This document shows positions 33,404 to 46,698 of a DNA stretch of 64,000 nucleotides, in pieces. The position numbers and the translations under genes are program-made. This DNA comes from Phaseolus vulgaris (lineage: Eukaryota > Streptophyta > Magnoliopsida > Fabales > Fabaceae): assembly GCF_000499845.2 (NCBI RefSeq), contig NC_023749.2, forward strand, positions 14,222,698 through 14,286,697, given 5' to 3'. The stretch's first letter is position 1, and each line of letters starts with the position of its first letter. Below the pieces are notes generated by a model, which did no database searches, had not been told where the DNA came from, and worked only from the letters and a program-made list of their open reading frames with translations.

Positions 33404-36400
33404 ATGGCTTCTTCTCCCTTCATCAACAACTTCCTAATTCCCGATCACATTCTCGTACCGGGCTCCCGCGTTCAAAATGAGGGCCACGTGCCTGAGTGTC
33501 CCGTCCTCGTTTTTGTTAACTCCAAGAGTGGAGGACAACTCGGAGGAGATCTCTTACAAACCTATCGCAATTTACTTAATCCGAAACAGGTTGATAATCA
33601 GCCTCACGTTGAATATCGTGTGTTGATGTTCTATTCTGACGTGTTTGTGATTTGTTGTGTATGTGCATGAGTTTGGATCTCTTATTGTGACGTTTTTATT
33701 TTTCAGTGAGATTTTAGCCCGAAAACTTAAGAAAGAAAATTCAAATGATAGAATAAATGGGCATCGGATTTTGATTTTGGAGATTTTGATTGAAGAAAAT
33801 CCAAGTGAAATATTGCCGTATGTGCATGAAATAATAGCCATTGATTTTCGCGTCAAAACAACTTATATTAATAATTGATTTTCTCGTGTTGACATGCTTT
33901 AGTTTACCTTTTAATACTTGTCTGGACACCAGAATTGATTCTGGTCTCCAAAATCACATCCAGAAATTGAAAAAGTGGAAGCAAGTATATTCTGCTTTGA
34001 CTTTCAACATGGAATTGGAATCAATTATGGAAGAATTGAATTTAATCCAAATACACGCTTAAGTGAGTTGCTCTGTTCGGAAGGGTCTGATCCTTCAAGT
34101 TTATCAAGTTGTTTTGATTGGAATGACTTTGGTTTACACAATCTATCTTATCTCAGTGATGAACAAGAAAATCAACCGTTGGTGTTCTATCACATATATG
34201 ATTTATTAATAAAAGTTACTTTACCTTTTGAATTGAGTTGCCCAGGTTTTTGATTTGGGGGAGCAAGCGCCTGATACGGTTCTCAGAACAGTGTATGCTA
34301 ATTTGGAAAGCCTTAATCTACAAGGTCATCAGTTTGCTGAAACGATGATGAAGAAATTGAAGTTAATTGTGAGTTTTGATGAGAAAATTTTTAATGGGTA
34401 GTGATTTTTTATTTTGTTTGTAAGGAAATTTAGATGCGTGTGGTGTTTGTTTGAGTTTCTGATATGTACCTTGGGTTTAGGTTGCAGGGGGTGATGGGAC
34501 AGCAGGCTGGCTTCTTGGAGTTGTTTGTGATCTCAAATTATCTCATTCTCCACCTATTGCCACGGTGCCATTGGGAACAGGGAATAATCTGCCTTTTGCT
34601 TTTGGTTGGGTAGGAACAACTTATAATGAAACTTTAAAGTGTATGTAGAATATTATACCTGTTTTGTCACTGTCATGAACTTGATAGTATTAGATCTACA
34701 GTTTTATATTACAAGTTTTTATTGTGCCATTTCTTTGTTTGTTTGGATTCACTTTTATAGGGAGCATATTATTATGTTGGTCTATTCCTGAACTTCTCAC
34801 TTTTTTTCCCTAATATAATAGCCATTTGCTTCCTGTCTATATAAACATTTCTGGCTCCTTTAATGTTTTTCTATTTATGCTAGAAGAAGTTAGGAAGTTT
34901 TCAACAGTCATTGATAGTAAACACATTTTTTTATGCTTTACAGGGAAAGAAGAACCCGACAACAGATCAAGTATCAGTTGAGGCATTTTTAGATCAAGTC
35001 ATGAAAGCAAATGAAATAAAAATAGACAAGTAATGTTGTCTGGGTCTATTCTTTAATTTTTGAGATTATTTTATTATTCTTATACCTAGATGGCTAACAT
35101 TTAGATTAAGATGTCATTTTTCTTACTACAATACATCTAGGTCCTTATAATTGATATTGGATAAATAATTCTATGTGACCAGGTTATGATTCCTGGTTTG
35201 ATTGTTTGCAGGGCTAAATGACAGGATAGTTGCGAATGGCTTAGCTGTGTGTAGATGTAGACATGTTGATTTTGTAATAAATCCAAATTGAAAACTAGTG
35301 GTTTTTGTTTTGATTTATTTATTTAACGAGTTAGCTGTGTTGACGACACTGCAATGTAATTTTCTTAGATTTTGAGCAATTATGCCTCTTGGGCTGCTGT
35401 ACTGTGTAATTTGTTTGGAGTTTTGATTTTACCTCTTTTATACCTCACAAGTTCAATCCTTATGCCCCTTAATCCAGAGCAAATATATGAATGTTGAACA
35501 TATTTTGTATTCAGTTTCTGCATATATTCTAACAAATGCTGTTTGCTGATAACTTTTTCTTCACTTTCCTAACCTTCAGCTGGCACATTCTCATGAGAAT
35601 GAGAGCTCCTAAAGAAGGTTCCTGTGATCCAATTGCGCCACTTGAGCTACCACATTCTTTGCATGCCTTCCATCGTGTATCTGAAGCAGATGAGCTTAAT
35701 ATTGTAAGGCATTACATGAGTCACTAAATACTATTTCACAATCTTCTGAGAAATCTGATTCACGGTGCCATTTGGTCAGTTCAATGAAAAATACCTTCCT
35801 TTTTTTGTTTAATATTTTATATGCTTCTTTTTTCTAATGAGAAATGCTAGAAGCACACTTTTACACATTATTTTCAACATTATTTTCCACTTGGGTCCCA
35901 TTAAATAGAGATTAGGGCCATGTTATTTGGGGGATGCAAGCAACTACAATAAAATCTTCTGCAGATTTCATTGGGATTCCTATTTTGTTTTAATTTTGAG
36001 TAAGTTATTGAAACTGAGGAATTACGGTAGTTCTTGTCAAAGAATTTCTGTGAAACGTTCTATTTTAATTTTGACTTTTTAAAGGATGTTGCTAACTGCT
36101 TCTCAGGAAGGTTGCCACACATTTCGTGGGGGATTTTGGAATTACTTCAGTATGGGTAAGTAAGAATAGTTATTTGAGTTCTGCAGTGGCTAAACTTCAT
36201 GTTATGGTTATGGACTCTACAAATCCATTTTCCACTTATGGAAGAATATTACTAGTTGACACTTTGTTGCGTTAACTTAGCCTTTTTCCAATCCATTGAT
36301 CTCTTATGGATTAGGTAATAGCCAATGATGACACTGCAAGTTCCAATATAAATAAATTTACACAAGAAAACTTGAACTTTAAACATATGTCGAGTAAATG

Positions 36401-38904
36401 TGAGTATGTACTAATATATTATGCAAATCTTCCTATTAAATTGAATTCATTGATTGCCAACTGCATTACTATTTTTCTTGTTTATAGCCTGATTACTTTT
36501 ATCTTTTCTTAGAATGTTTTAGATGGTTGATTATATTGAAGGAGTTTTATTTATCTGTCCACCCTACTTCAGTGCTTGTTAACTTATCACCCACTGTTGA
36601 TTGTAGGAATGGATGCTCAAGTTTCTTATGCATTTCATTCAGAACGAAAGAAGAATCCTGAAAAATTCAAAAACCAGTTGATTAATCAGGTATGCAGTTG
36701 TTCCTTCAATGCTATAATTATATGCTAAAACAATGTGCAGTTGGTTAATGAGGTACTTCTTTGGCTTTCTCACTCTTGAAAGGAAATTTGGTAGAGATTA
36801 TGTATTCTTGTTCAGAAATTTTTAAAAACTGATATTCTGGTCTTGATTTCAATCTACTCGTTAGACTACTTATGCTAAGCTTGGATGCTCACAAGGATGG
36901 TTTTTTACTCCTCTTTTGCACCCTGCCGACAGGTCAGTTCATTAAAACCTTCATTGTATGCATTTGTGAAATATGCGAAATCTACTTATGAACACTTAAC
37001 TTGGAACCCTACAACTGATGCTTTTAGTATATATTTTTACACATCCACTTTTTTTCCCAAATGACCACATTTTAAAATTTTCTCTTTGGTGCGGCAGTAA
37101 TGTTGGTCATGGTGGCCACTGGCCAGTGATTGGAACTAGTAAGGATTTGAAATAGAGATTGGCACTATATCAGAATAACAGCGCTCGACTAGTTTAAAAG
37201 TCCAACTTTATTTAGTTGTGGCCAATTAGATAACAGATATAAGAAAACAAAACTTAATGGTCTCCTTCTGTATTTGGTTTGCTTATGTCTGTTGAATCTT
37301 GTTTATAAGTCGGACCATTTATACGAGTGTACCATTGGCAATGATACATGTGGAAACAAAATGTGATCAGCACTCATAATCTGAGGGTCTTTTAAATTTT
37401 TTTCTTTTCTTGTTTAATTTGTAAAATTCATATATTGGATGGATTGTAACAGTCTTTGATAAAGGAGATTCAGAGCATTTCTAGCAATTTAAACATTACG
37501 TTTTATATGCTAATTTAAATAAGCATGCATTTGTACCTACCACATAAAGCATATAACTTGTCATTTGGCTGAAACAAATCTAATCTGATTTCTAATGCAG
37601 GAACATAGGACAACTAGCTAAAGTAAAATTCATGAAAAGGCATGGTGAATGGCAAGACCTACAGATACCTCCTAGGTAAATCATTTTATATATTCCACTA
37701 TATTTTTAAGGGAAACATGTAAACGCTAAGATCACAAAAATAAGGTCATTTAAAGAATTGCATTTTGAACTAGCCAAAGATCAAACTTTCAAGAGACAAT
37801 CAATTACTGTTTATAATAATTTTTCTGAACTAAATTGCTTTTATGGTGGTTGCTATTGTTTATTGACTCACATTGGAAACTTATTGTATACAGATGTTTT
37901 ATAAAAGACCAGATAAATAATAAAAATTTACTTCATGCCCTCTGTTGACTGCTGCGTGCTGCATGTGTTTACCTCCTGAATAACGCCTAATATGACCCTT
38001 TCCATTGAATGTACAGTATCCGGTCAATTGTATGTCTTAACTTGCCCAGCTTTTCTGGTGGACTGAATCCATGGGGTACACCAAACAGGAGGAAGCAGAG
38101 TGACGTAATTTCCATATGCTAATTCTGGAGTGTTTATTCATTTTGCAAAATATTTCTCACCTGCTAGTTTTGAGATTAAGTACTAGACAACTGGTGAAAA
38201 TATAATACTTTCATGCTAGTTTTTTTGTTGTTTTCTCTCAGAAAACTAAGTTTTCTTGATTGAATACAGAGAGATTTGACACCACCATTTGTTGATGATG
38301 GCCTTCTAGAAATTGTTGGGTTTAGAAATGCATGGCATGGGCTTGTTTTGTATGCTCCAAAAGGACACGGAACGCGTCTTGCTCAGGTATATGTGTGATA
38401 TGATAAAATAATGGGTATACTCTTGCTTTTGTATTTTGTTACTCAGACTGCAACATTCATTTATCTATATAAAATTTACTTTGTAACTATTTTCACAAGT
38501 TGACTCAGGAATTTATATCATTGTATAAAAAAAAAGTTATAGATACAGGATACCAGTTTTCATCTGCCCTTTTCCTTGTTCATCAGGCAAACAGAATCCG
38601 GTTTGAGTTTTGCAAAGGTGCTGCAGATCATACATTCATGAGAATTGATGGGGAGCCTTGGAAGCAACCCCTTCCAGTTGATGATGATACAGTTGTGGTT
38701 GAGATTTCTCACCTTGGCCAGGTTAACATGCTAGCCACGCGTAATTGCAAGTCTCAAAGTATGTATAATCCTTCATCACCACGCCAAGAGGATGAGGAAG
38801 ATGACAGTGATGAAGAGTCCTCTGTAGCAGAGGAATTTCGGAAGTTTGGTGCGGCTGATACATTTAAAATCCCAGATGACATTGACCCTTCTCGGCTTAG
38901 TTAG
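33404..38904 (+). CDS. DGK5: Diacylglycerol kinase, DGK5-like
   Basis: Phosphorylates diacylglycerol to phosphatidic acid, a lipid signal. Twelve exons with GT..AG borders: 33404-33589, 34246-34368, 34481-34609, 34944-35029, 35580-35703, 36107-36155, 36607-36689, 36865-36932, 37601-37675, 38017-38104, 38270-38386, 38587-38904. The sum is 1446 bp (481 aa plus stop), close to plant cluster II kinases. The catalytic domain has [13 protein letters not shown] (residues 36-48), the ATP-site [13 protein letters not shown] (104-116) and [14 protein letters not shown]. The accessory domain has [36 protein letters not shown] and [18 protein letters not shown]. The C-terminus is acidic and then [16 protein letters not shown], a tail I associate with DGK5 rather than DGK3/4/7. 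There are no C1 or membrane segments, also as in cluster II. The gene looks intact. Confidence 0.92.
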
Positions 38905-39844
38905 GTCCTTCATTATTAAGACAGTTCTAGTGTTATGCAGCTGAAATTTCCTATGGTAATTAGTAGTAGTTAACCTCTTCTAAATATTTGTGGCTTCTAT
39001 CATTGTGAAAACCACTATGCTCATTTCTAGTAGCATTATAAATGTATTGGGATAAAGGGATACTGCAGTTGTAGTACATAATTTCAAGTAGACTCGACAT
39101 GTAAGGGCTAACTTTGGCGTGAGATTGTGAAATAATAGAGGAAAAAGGTTGTTGAGGAGAGCATACCGGTACGCGCATATTGGGGCAAAAAATTGTTTAT
39201 TAGAAGAAAAAGCAATCTCTTCTCAGCGTTAACTTATACTCGAAAGAGAGTGAGGAGTTAGAGCAATGACTGAGTATCATTGCAAATTATAATTAATTGT
39301 GCAAGTATCGGTCATCAAAATTCAATTAAGTCCATATTACTTTGTAAAGTTGAGGTGAAAATATGTTAGGTGACTATCCAATATACCTTGGTCTTTCTAC
39401 TTTTTGGTTAAGTGTAAACAGATACCCCAATAAGTTGCAGGAAGAACGAATCTAAAATGCGTGTTTGTATGAAATATGCGAGATGTAAACCAGACATTCA
39501 CTCCAAAAAATGTTAGATTCTGAAATATGAAGAATTCCAATTTCAATTACCACATATGCTTTCCCGCGTGTATTTGAACTACAATAGATCTGCGAACTTG
39601 TGGAAAAAAAAATACATGTAGGAGAGAAGATTACACAAGACTGTTGGAAAGGTAAATTGTGGTTGAGCAGAAAGCAGGATTTAGCTGGATCACCATGGAA
39701 GAAGATACATCAAGTACAGTATGCAAAACCATGATGATAGAAGTGCCCCATTCTGATTCACCCAATGTACATGACCAACAAAAAAAAGAGCAAGTCAAGA
39801 ATACCAACTCTTACAAGGTTATCATTTCAGAGGAAACCCCATAA
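38905..39844. other. Spacer between convergent genes
   Basis: Holds the 3' untranslated regions of the DGK5-like gene (plus) and THF1 (minus). No further gene is supported; the short open stretch at 39659-39844 overlaps the THF1 3' side. Confidence 0.6.
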
Positions 39845-42800
39845 CTAAAGGCTAGAAAATTGCTGTTGTGTAATGGCCTCATTAGTCTTTTGTGGTCCAG
39901 CCCTTTCTTCTATTTTCTTTTTCTCCCTGAAGCAAAAGATTATTTCAAAGAATAAAAGATCTTGCGGATGAAAACAAAACAAGGTAAATATAACATCTAC
40001 TAGAACAACAGTTCAGGTAAAGGAATCCAAATGCTGACTGCTGAGCAGATAATGGTATCAAACACAAACACAGGCTACTGCAAGCATTATGGAGCATATG
40101 GGATCTAAGCTTGGTCTCGGTGGTAAAATAACTTGAATACAATATATTTAGGCTAAAATGTGATTTTAGTCTCTGTTTCAAAATTAGGAGAAAAAAGTTA
40201 TATAGAACTTTTTAGAGAAACTAAATTGAACTTTAAAAATTATAAAGAAACAAAAACATATTTTATCCATATATTCGGCAAAAAGTTTGAAAGTCACCTT
40301 GATACCAATGTTTCTCACTAACTAGAAAGTCTGTAATCATACCCTTTTCTAAATATGATATTTGGAATGGAATGTTGAAATCTGTCTAAAAACTAAAGAG
40401 CTTCATAAATAGGCCGGGGCAAACCACCTCAAATTTTACTAAGTTAATACCAAAGTTTGGAATAATGTGTCCATGAGCTTGATGGGCTAAACTACTAAAG
40501 AATTAGTAGATTTGCAACTGCAGACTAAAAGGTTTAGACGGGAGAAAAAATCACTAAATAAATGCTACATTCGTAGATTCTATCAAGGGATGAAAACTCT
40601 TGAGAAGGGAATTTTCACTAAATAGCATTGCAAGATGATAACTCACTAAATTCACGAAATAACATTGCAAGATGCCTAGATCTAATATTTTACCTGTCAA
40701 CATATTCCTTTAGCAACTCTTTAGCTTGAACCAACTTAGAAAGCAAGTTACGATACACATCCAAGTCCCGATCCACACTCCTTTTGTTGACATTCAACAC
40801 CGCACAAAGCTGTTGGATTAAGACCAGAGATTGATTGATAAACAATCCTATATAGAAGGTAAGTAAGCGGTAGAAAGTAGATGGTTTTACTCATAATCAT
40901 GGTATTAAATGCATCCTCCACTATTCCATTGTCGTATCATCTCCTATGCTCAAATTGTTAGTTTTATCTGTGATTTTGATGCCTATAATTGTTTATGACT
41001 AATTCTACTGCCAGACAAAATACACAGGTGATAATGTAAACCTGTACTGTTATATATATACATACATATATATATACGTGTGTGTATGTCAAGCCTACTT
41101 ATTAAATAATAATAGAAACAACTATTCTGATCCTGAGGACGCAGATACATTGTCAAATCTCCTTAAATCATTGAGTGTGCACATTTATTCTGCTGATATA
41201 GAATTTGATTTCCTATTGCAAACAATAATCTTAAGGTCCTAAACGTTTATTACAAAAGATGGAGTGTTCGTCTCCAAATGTCATACAATTATTTCAGCAG
41301 AAGAAAAATAATGAAGTCAATATTTTATGTAGATTAAAGAAAATTATGGGAATAATTCCATCAATAAGGCCTGAACTTGAATTGAGACCGTATCAAGACC
41401 ATTATTGCAGCTAACCCAAACAGGCCAGAACAAATATGTCTAAAAAGTTCGAAAGTCTTGAATTTTGTTTTCTAGACTGGTATGAATGAGAAATAGACTT
41501 GGCAATCTAAACTTCAAATTATTAATATATATATATATAGAAATCAAATCAATAACATGATGCCTTAAATGAATTGGGTAACCTTTTCCAAAATTGTTGG
41601 TTCCATAGCATTTGCTAACTCAAGAAGGCGAAAGAGGCCTATTGCAAAGAAACGACTGTAACTGAAATCCCCCTTTCCTCCTGCTCTTTCTGCAATATCC
41701 TTTAATATTCCCTCAACTTCTCCTTCTCTGGATGAGAACTCAACTAGTGAAGTTGAGTTTTGTGCTCGAGCCCATTCTTCCAATTTCTTTGCATCTACTC
41801 TGTAGAGGGAAATGTAGAAAATAATTACTTACAATAAGAATTCAACGAAATTGCAGTCTATCCAGTTGATATAACAATTTTTTAGAGAGCACAGACAATG
41901 GTCCTTGTATTTCAGCTAATTTTTTTCCTTCAACAGGTCTTAGGAAAAGTAATTTATTCTTCTACTTTTAAACATGCAGATTAAATTTCAGAACTCTATT
42001 TTTCACTTCACAGCAATAATCGAGGATATTTTGTCAGTTAGTACTATACCTTCCAATTGCAGTCAAATTGCAAACAGCAGATAATACATCAGAATTTATT
42101 ATTCAAGCAGGGAGTCATTTGAGTGTACCACATTTCTCTTCAATAATATTTAAACAATAGTATGGGTATCGATAGCCTAAAACATGATTTTGGGTGCTAA
42201 AACTCTAATGTCATGCTTGGAGTAAAGCACACCAAACCTGATTCACAAATCACAAAATCATGTTCCACAATTTGCAGCAACTGCTAACATGATTTTGGAA
42301 ACACCCAAATGTCTCCCAAGCACACAGCATTAGGGCTTTGGTGAGTTTAAGTGAAACAGTTTCTAGTGGCTTATAGCCATTATTAGTTCACAATTTATCA
42401 GTAAGTCGATGGTTTGGAATAGGAATCACAGAAATGGAAGTGGGGGACGGGGTAGAAAAGTCCAAATTATTCAATATTTTAACCTGTATTGTTCAGGATC
42501 TTCTTTCAATGCCTTAATGTATGCTTGGAAGATGGCATCTCGGTCCTCATCACTTGGATACCCTTCCATGAGTTGCTCGTATACAGTGACAAAGCCAAGG
42601 GCAAATACAGCATCATAGCGATATGATCTCTTGTATCTCATTAGATGTTGCTGAACAATGAGCTCTTGCAGCACCGTGTTGTAGATACTAGGAATTGGTC
42701 GCTTATATTCCTTGAGAAAATTTAACTTTGTCTCAGAAACAGTTGGAGGGTCTGCAGATCAAGTGTGTAAAGTAAACAACCCATAACCAACCAACTGTGA

Positions 42801-43592
42801 TAACAATATTCCATTTCATATTTTATTACTTTTTCCCATGTAGCACTATGAATATTAGAACGACAAAGGAACCTAATTTGGAACCATTTGACACTACATC
42901 ACATGGTCACTAACATGATTCTAAGTAACATCTTCATAATAAAAACCAAATCACTTGCTGATAACATTGAAAATCGAAACTATACTCATCTCTGCAAGAA
43001 AGAGCTGCAAAGAATTTCAGTTTGACGTTCACACACAAAAAATCATCACAAACACAACACGGTGGCATTAATCCAGAAAATTTCCCAGTCAATTGTACAA
43101 AGAGCCACAAGGAATTTCATCCACTTGTTACAAAAGAACTCTAAAACTATGTTCAAACCTCATCAACCACAGTTTCAATTGCAACATTATCCTCAAAAGA
43201 CAAATTCCTCCTTAAAAATCCGGTTGCAAAACCAAATTTAAAAAACAGACTTAAAAATTGACAACCATACACCTGTAAAACATCATTTTCAACTCCAAAC
43301 CTTAAAAAACAAAAATTGAAAACAACCCAATTCTCGGAGAACCAAAAGGAGCTCAAAACTCATATTGTACCCTTTTTTCCTCACTTAGTGGGGAACCAAA
43401 CAAACCTGTGACAGAGGAAGAGGAGCAGCGAACAACCATTTTGGAAGCATAACTGGAAGCTCGAACTCCAAGATAGTGGCATGAGAAACCAACGCGGAAG
43501 CTTAAGGTTGGTGAATTGGAAGAGAGGGTGAGGTTCCTCTGAGAAGATTGGATGAGAGTGGAGAAATGGAAAGAAGAAGTAACAGTGGCCAT
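39845..43592 (-). CDS. THF1: THF1/Psb29, thylakoid formation protein, chloroplast
   Basis: A nuclear-encoded plastid protein needed for thylakoid formation and photosystem II/FtsH maintenance. In wheat the homologue is the ToxA-binding protein. Five exons on the minus strand with GT..AG borders: 43592-43406, 42751-42484, 41799-41583, 40809-40694, 39926-39845, together 870 bp (289 aa; Arabidopsis THF1 is about 300). The first 60 residues are Ser-rich, low in acid and without a domain, which fits a transit peptide. The conserved body has RPIPSIYNTVLQELIVQQHL, the FVTVYEQLMEGYPSDEDRD region, WARAQNS and FSYSRFFAIGLFRLLELA. The C-terminus (DRDLDVYRNLLSKL, KEYVDREKKK) is coiled coil. No breaks are seen. 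Confidence 0.93.
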
Positions 43593-44330
43593 CGGAGAGA
43601 AAGAGAGAGAGAGTGTGTGGTGGCCGGGATCAGAAGTTTTGCGGCATAGCAGTGAAAATATTCACAGACAGAGAGGCATTGCTTTGCTTCTTTGGGTTGG
43701 GGAAAGTGAGGCTTTTGTGAATTGCAGCAAAGACAAGCTTATCCAAGGAAACAATGGTATAATGACACGTGGAAACATGTAATTTCTTTGTAAAATAATC
43801 AAAAAGCAAATTATCAGGTGAGTATTACATCTTTTAACATGATTATCTTAGTGATCTTTATTTCTTAAACACTTGGTTGTGAGTTTGATTTTTTGTGTAT
43901 GAAAAAAGTATTGGTTTAGATGTATTTTTTTCTTTATTTCATTAAATTCTGGTTTTTTAACTATTATTTTCATAATTTAGGTTTTTATTTTTAATTATCC
44001 AGAATTTTAATTTTCGAATTTGTAATGTTATGTAGATTCGTTAAATTTTAATTATCAGTAACATGAATCAAAATTCAGTTAAATTTTAATGGATAATTGA
44101 ACTAAAAATTGAATAAATTTATAGATTATTAAAATTAAAGGGTCAAAATTGTATAAAACTAAGGGACTAAAATTATATAAAAAAATATAAGTATAAAAAT
44201 GTAGATTGTGTCAAATATAGCACCAAAACATAACTAAACCAAAAAAAATTATTTATAATGTAATGTTTAATAATGTAATGTTTAATTATCATATAAAAAC
44301 ATATACAAATATATAATATAAATAGTCCAT
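43593..44330 (-). promoter_or_regulatory. THF1 promoter region with G-box
   Basis: The leader next to the ATG is a CT-repeat on the coding strand (GAGAGAAAGAGAGAGAGAG on plus, 43594-43612). CACGTG at 43766-43771 lies about 175 bp upstream. A GGATAAG I-box-like word is near 43740. These are known in light-regulated promoters; their use here is inferred. Beyond 43800 the sequence is AT-rich without a gene. Confidence 0.45.

Positions 44331-44333
<3 letters not shown>

Positions 44334-44373
<40 letters not shown>
44334..44373. repeat. (AT)n microsatellite
   Basis: About 19-20 uninterrupted AT units. The long minus-strand open frame across it is a consequence of the repeat. Confidence 0.9.
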
Positions 44374-44376
<3 letters not shown>

Positions 44377-46489
44377 CTTCAGTGATTTTAATATATACAC
44401 ACATAAAACAAAATAATTAAAATAAAACATTAGATACTCCATGTGTACTTGAGGAGTCCTATAACCTGAAATATTTTCTTCTCTAGTGTAAAAGAACAAA
44501 ATCATCACAGATAAAGAAAAACTAATACAACAAACAATAGGATAAGCTTAAGATAATTCTATAAAATTTCAACTATAAAATAACAAACATAAATTCATCA
44601 ACTCTTATACATTTTCACAAAATCATCAAATGTCTATCAAATTCATCTTCTATCAAATTCATCTGTCATATTACTCGTGTCAGACTTCTATTGATCCATA
44701 TACTCAGACATTTGACTCTACTTCCAAAAGACTCGTGTATTGAAATTAGCATCCAGATACCTACACATATCATACTACCCATTGTGAATCCACACAGTCA
44801 TGCATATAATCATCTCAATATTTCATAATCTCATATGACATGCTTTAATCAGTTCTTTTAAACTTTCTTCAACTCTCATCAACTAAATAACTTCATCTAT
44901 GTTATTACATTATAATAGTAGAGTCAAGATCATCTCATTAACAGGACACTAACAAATCAATACACCCTAATAACAATTTAGACATGGTATTTTCTTTCTT
45001 GAAAATACTATGTCTTGATCACACTTCATATCCTTTTATACTTCATGTAACACATTAATACACCATTCAATCACAATACATTTGAACTTTCTAAAACAAT
45101 TCAAATATATAAAAAAAATTCACTTAAACACATAACTAATTACTTTGAATCATATTTTTAAATAAAATTTAAAATTTTCACTTAAAAACAATAAACAATA
45201 ATAAATTAGGCTCTTAAAAGAAAAAATAAAAATTTAAGTTTTAATTTTTTACTCTAGCTTAGGCGAAAATTATCTCGCTTTAGCAAGAATGGGTCTCGAC
45301 CAAGCGAAAATCCTCTCGCTTAAGCGAAAACGGACTCGAGAGCACCCCAAAATTCACCTCTTTTGGCTTGAGTGAGATTTCCTCTCGCTTGGGCGAAAAT
45401 GGGTCTCGCCTGAACTTCCCTCTCTCTTGAGCGAGAATGGACCTAAGAGCACTCCATTTTTCACTTTATTCTTGCTTGAGCGAGAATTATTTCACCTGAT
45501 CGAGATATGCAAGTTAAAACTACATAATTGTGCTATCATTCCGATTTTCAACCAAAAATTTACATTCAAACTTGCATTTTAGTAACACATGCCACATTAA
45601 AATTAACATTTCATCATTACTCATAATGGTAGATGGGTTCTCAATGAGCCACTACGTCAAACTATATATGTATATATTCGTTATATCTAATTTAAGTCAT
45701 TCAAAAATAAAACAAATTCATACTCAATTCAATCTTTATACCTCAAATGATTCACAATACAATTCAAATCATTCATACTCTCATTCAAACCTTTACAATC
45801 TTAAACAAAATGCATTCAATAAATGATTCATATCTAAATCAATATATACTATACAAAATTCACAAAAGCATCTACTTTACTCAAAACAAACAATCCCGCA
45901 AGAAAATTGGAACTAGTGACCACATCACCCCCACATCCAATCTTCTAGCATATGGTTCAATTGAAAATAAAACTAACTTCCCTTACCTGAGTTTGAGCAT
46001 GTGCTCACTAAGAGATCTAATTTCTACAAGGCCCAAGGACAGCTTAACATGCACCACAAAGTCCTGATAAAAAAATCTAACTATAACACTTAGACTTTGA
46101 GCTAACAAGGAATAATCTTGAAGCTAAAATCATCACATGCAAGGATCTAAATAGAGACCAACCTAACAAGTTAAAATTTGACTAAAAGAGAAGAGCGAAA
46201 AGGAACTTACTCTATCAGAGATTTTGATCAGACAGTCTTGTAGTCTTGGTTGCCAGGAGTCCAATGGCGGACTCTAATCGTCAATCTTATGAGCTAGGAA
46301 GTCAGAATCTTAGAGAGAAGGGACAAAAAAGGAAAAAGGAATTTTTTAAAGAGATGGTGGTTCTTTTAAAATGAAACCTGAATAACTGAATTTTCTATTT
46401 ATATACTTTTTTCATGTTAATCATAAAATATTTAAATGTCACTTAAAATATATCACTTTTACTCTATGGTTATTTTCTGAATCCTTACA
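44374..46489 (-). repeat. Probable gypsy LTR and GCGAG-rich sequence
   Basis: On the minus strand, TGTAAGGATTCAG at 46489 follows the end of a gypsy pol relic (46490-46698), where a 3' LTR is expected. GTATATAAATAG near 46400 could be its TATA box. Between 45250 and 45500 near-palindromic words such as CTCGCTTAAGCGAAA, CTCGCTTGGGCG and CTTGAGCGAGAA recur five to seven times. The LTR's far end was not found. No gene is supported. Confidence 0.45.
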
Positions 46490-46698
46490 TTCTCCCCAAT
46501 AAGAAAATTTTTGTCCCCGAAAATTGACTTACCAGAAAAGAGATAGGGATAGGTTTCTCTCATGGTTTCTTCCATTTCCTAAGTTAATTCACCAAATCTA
46601 TCATTCCACACCACCTTCATCATACTGATGGTCTTGCCTTTGAGTTGTTTACTCTGATGATCTTCAATTATAACTGGTTTAGCTTCAAAAGACAAGTT
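46490..46698 (-). pseudogene. Gypsy pol C-terminal relic
   Basis: Minus strand from 46698: the readable phrases are KPVIIEDHQSKQL, MMKVVWNDRFGELT and EMEETMRETYPYLF. These resemble the chromodomain-side end of Tekay/Reina-type gypsy polyproteins. A TAG stands at the position of the usual Trp between ELT and EME. The relic is cut at 46698 by the Sirevirus-like LTR. Confidence 0.6.

Noticed and set aside
44173..44508. Minus-strand 111-codon frame rich in Ile and Tyr
   Set aside because: It is the translation of the (AT)n tract and its AT-rich flanks.
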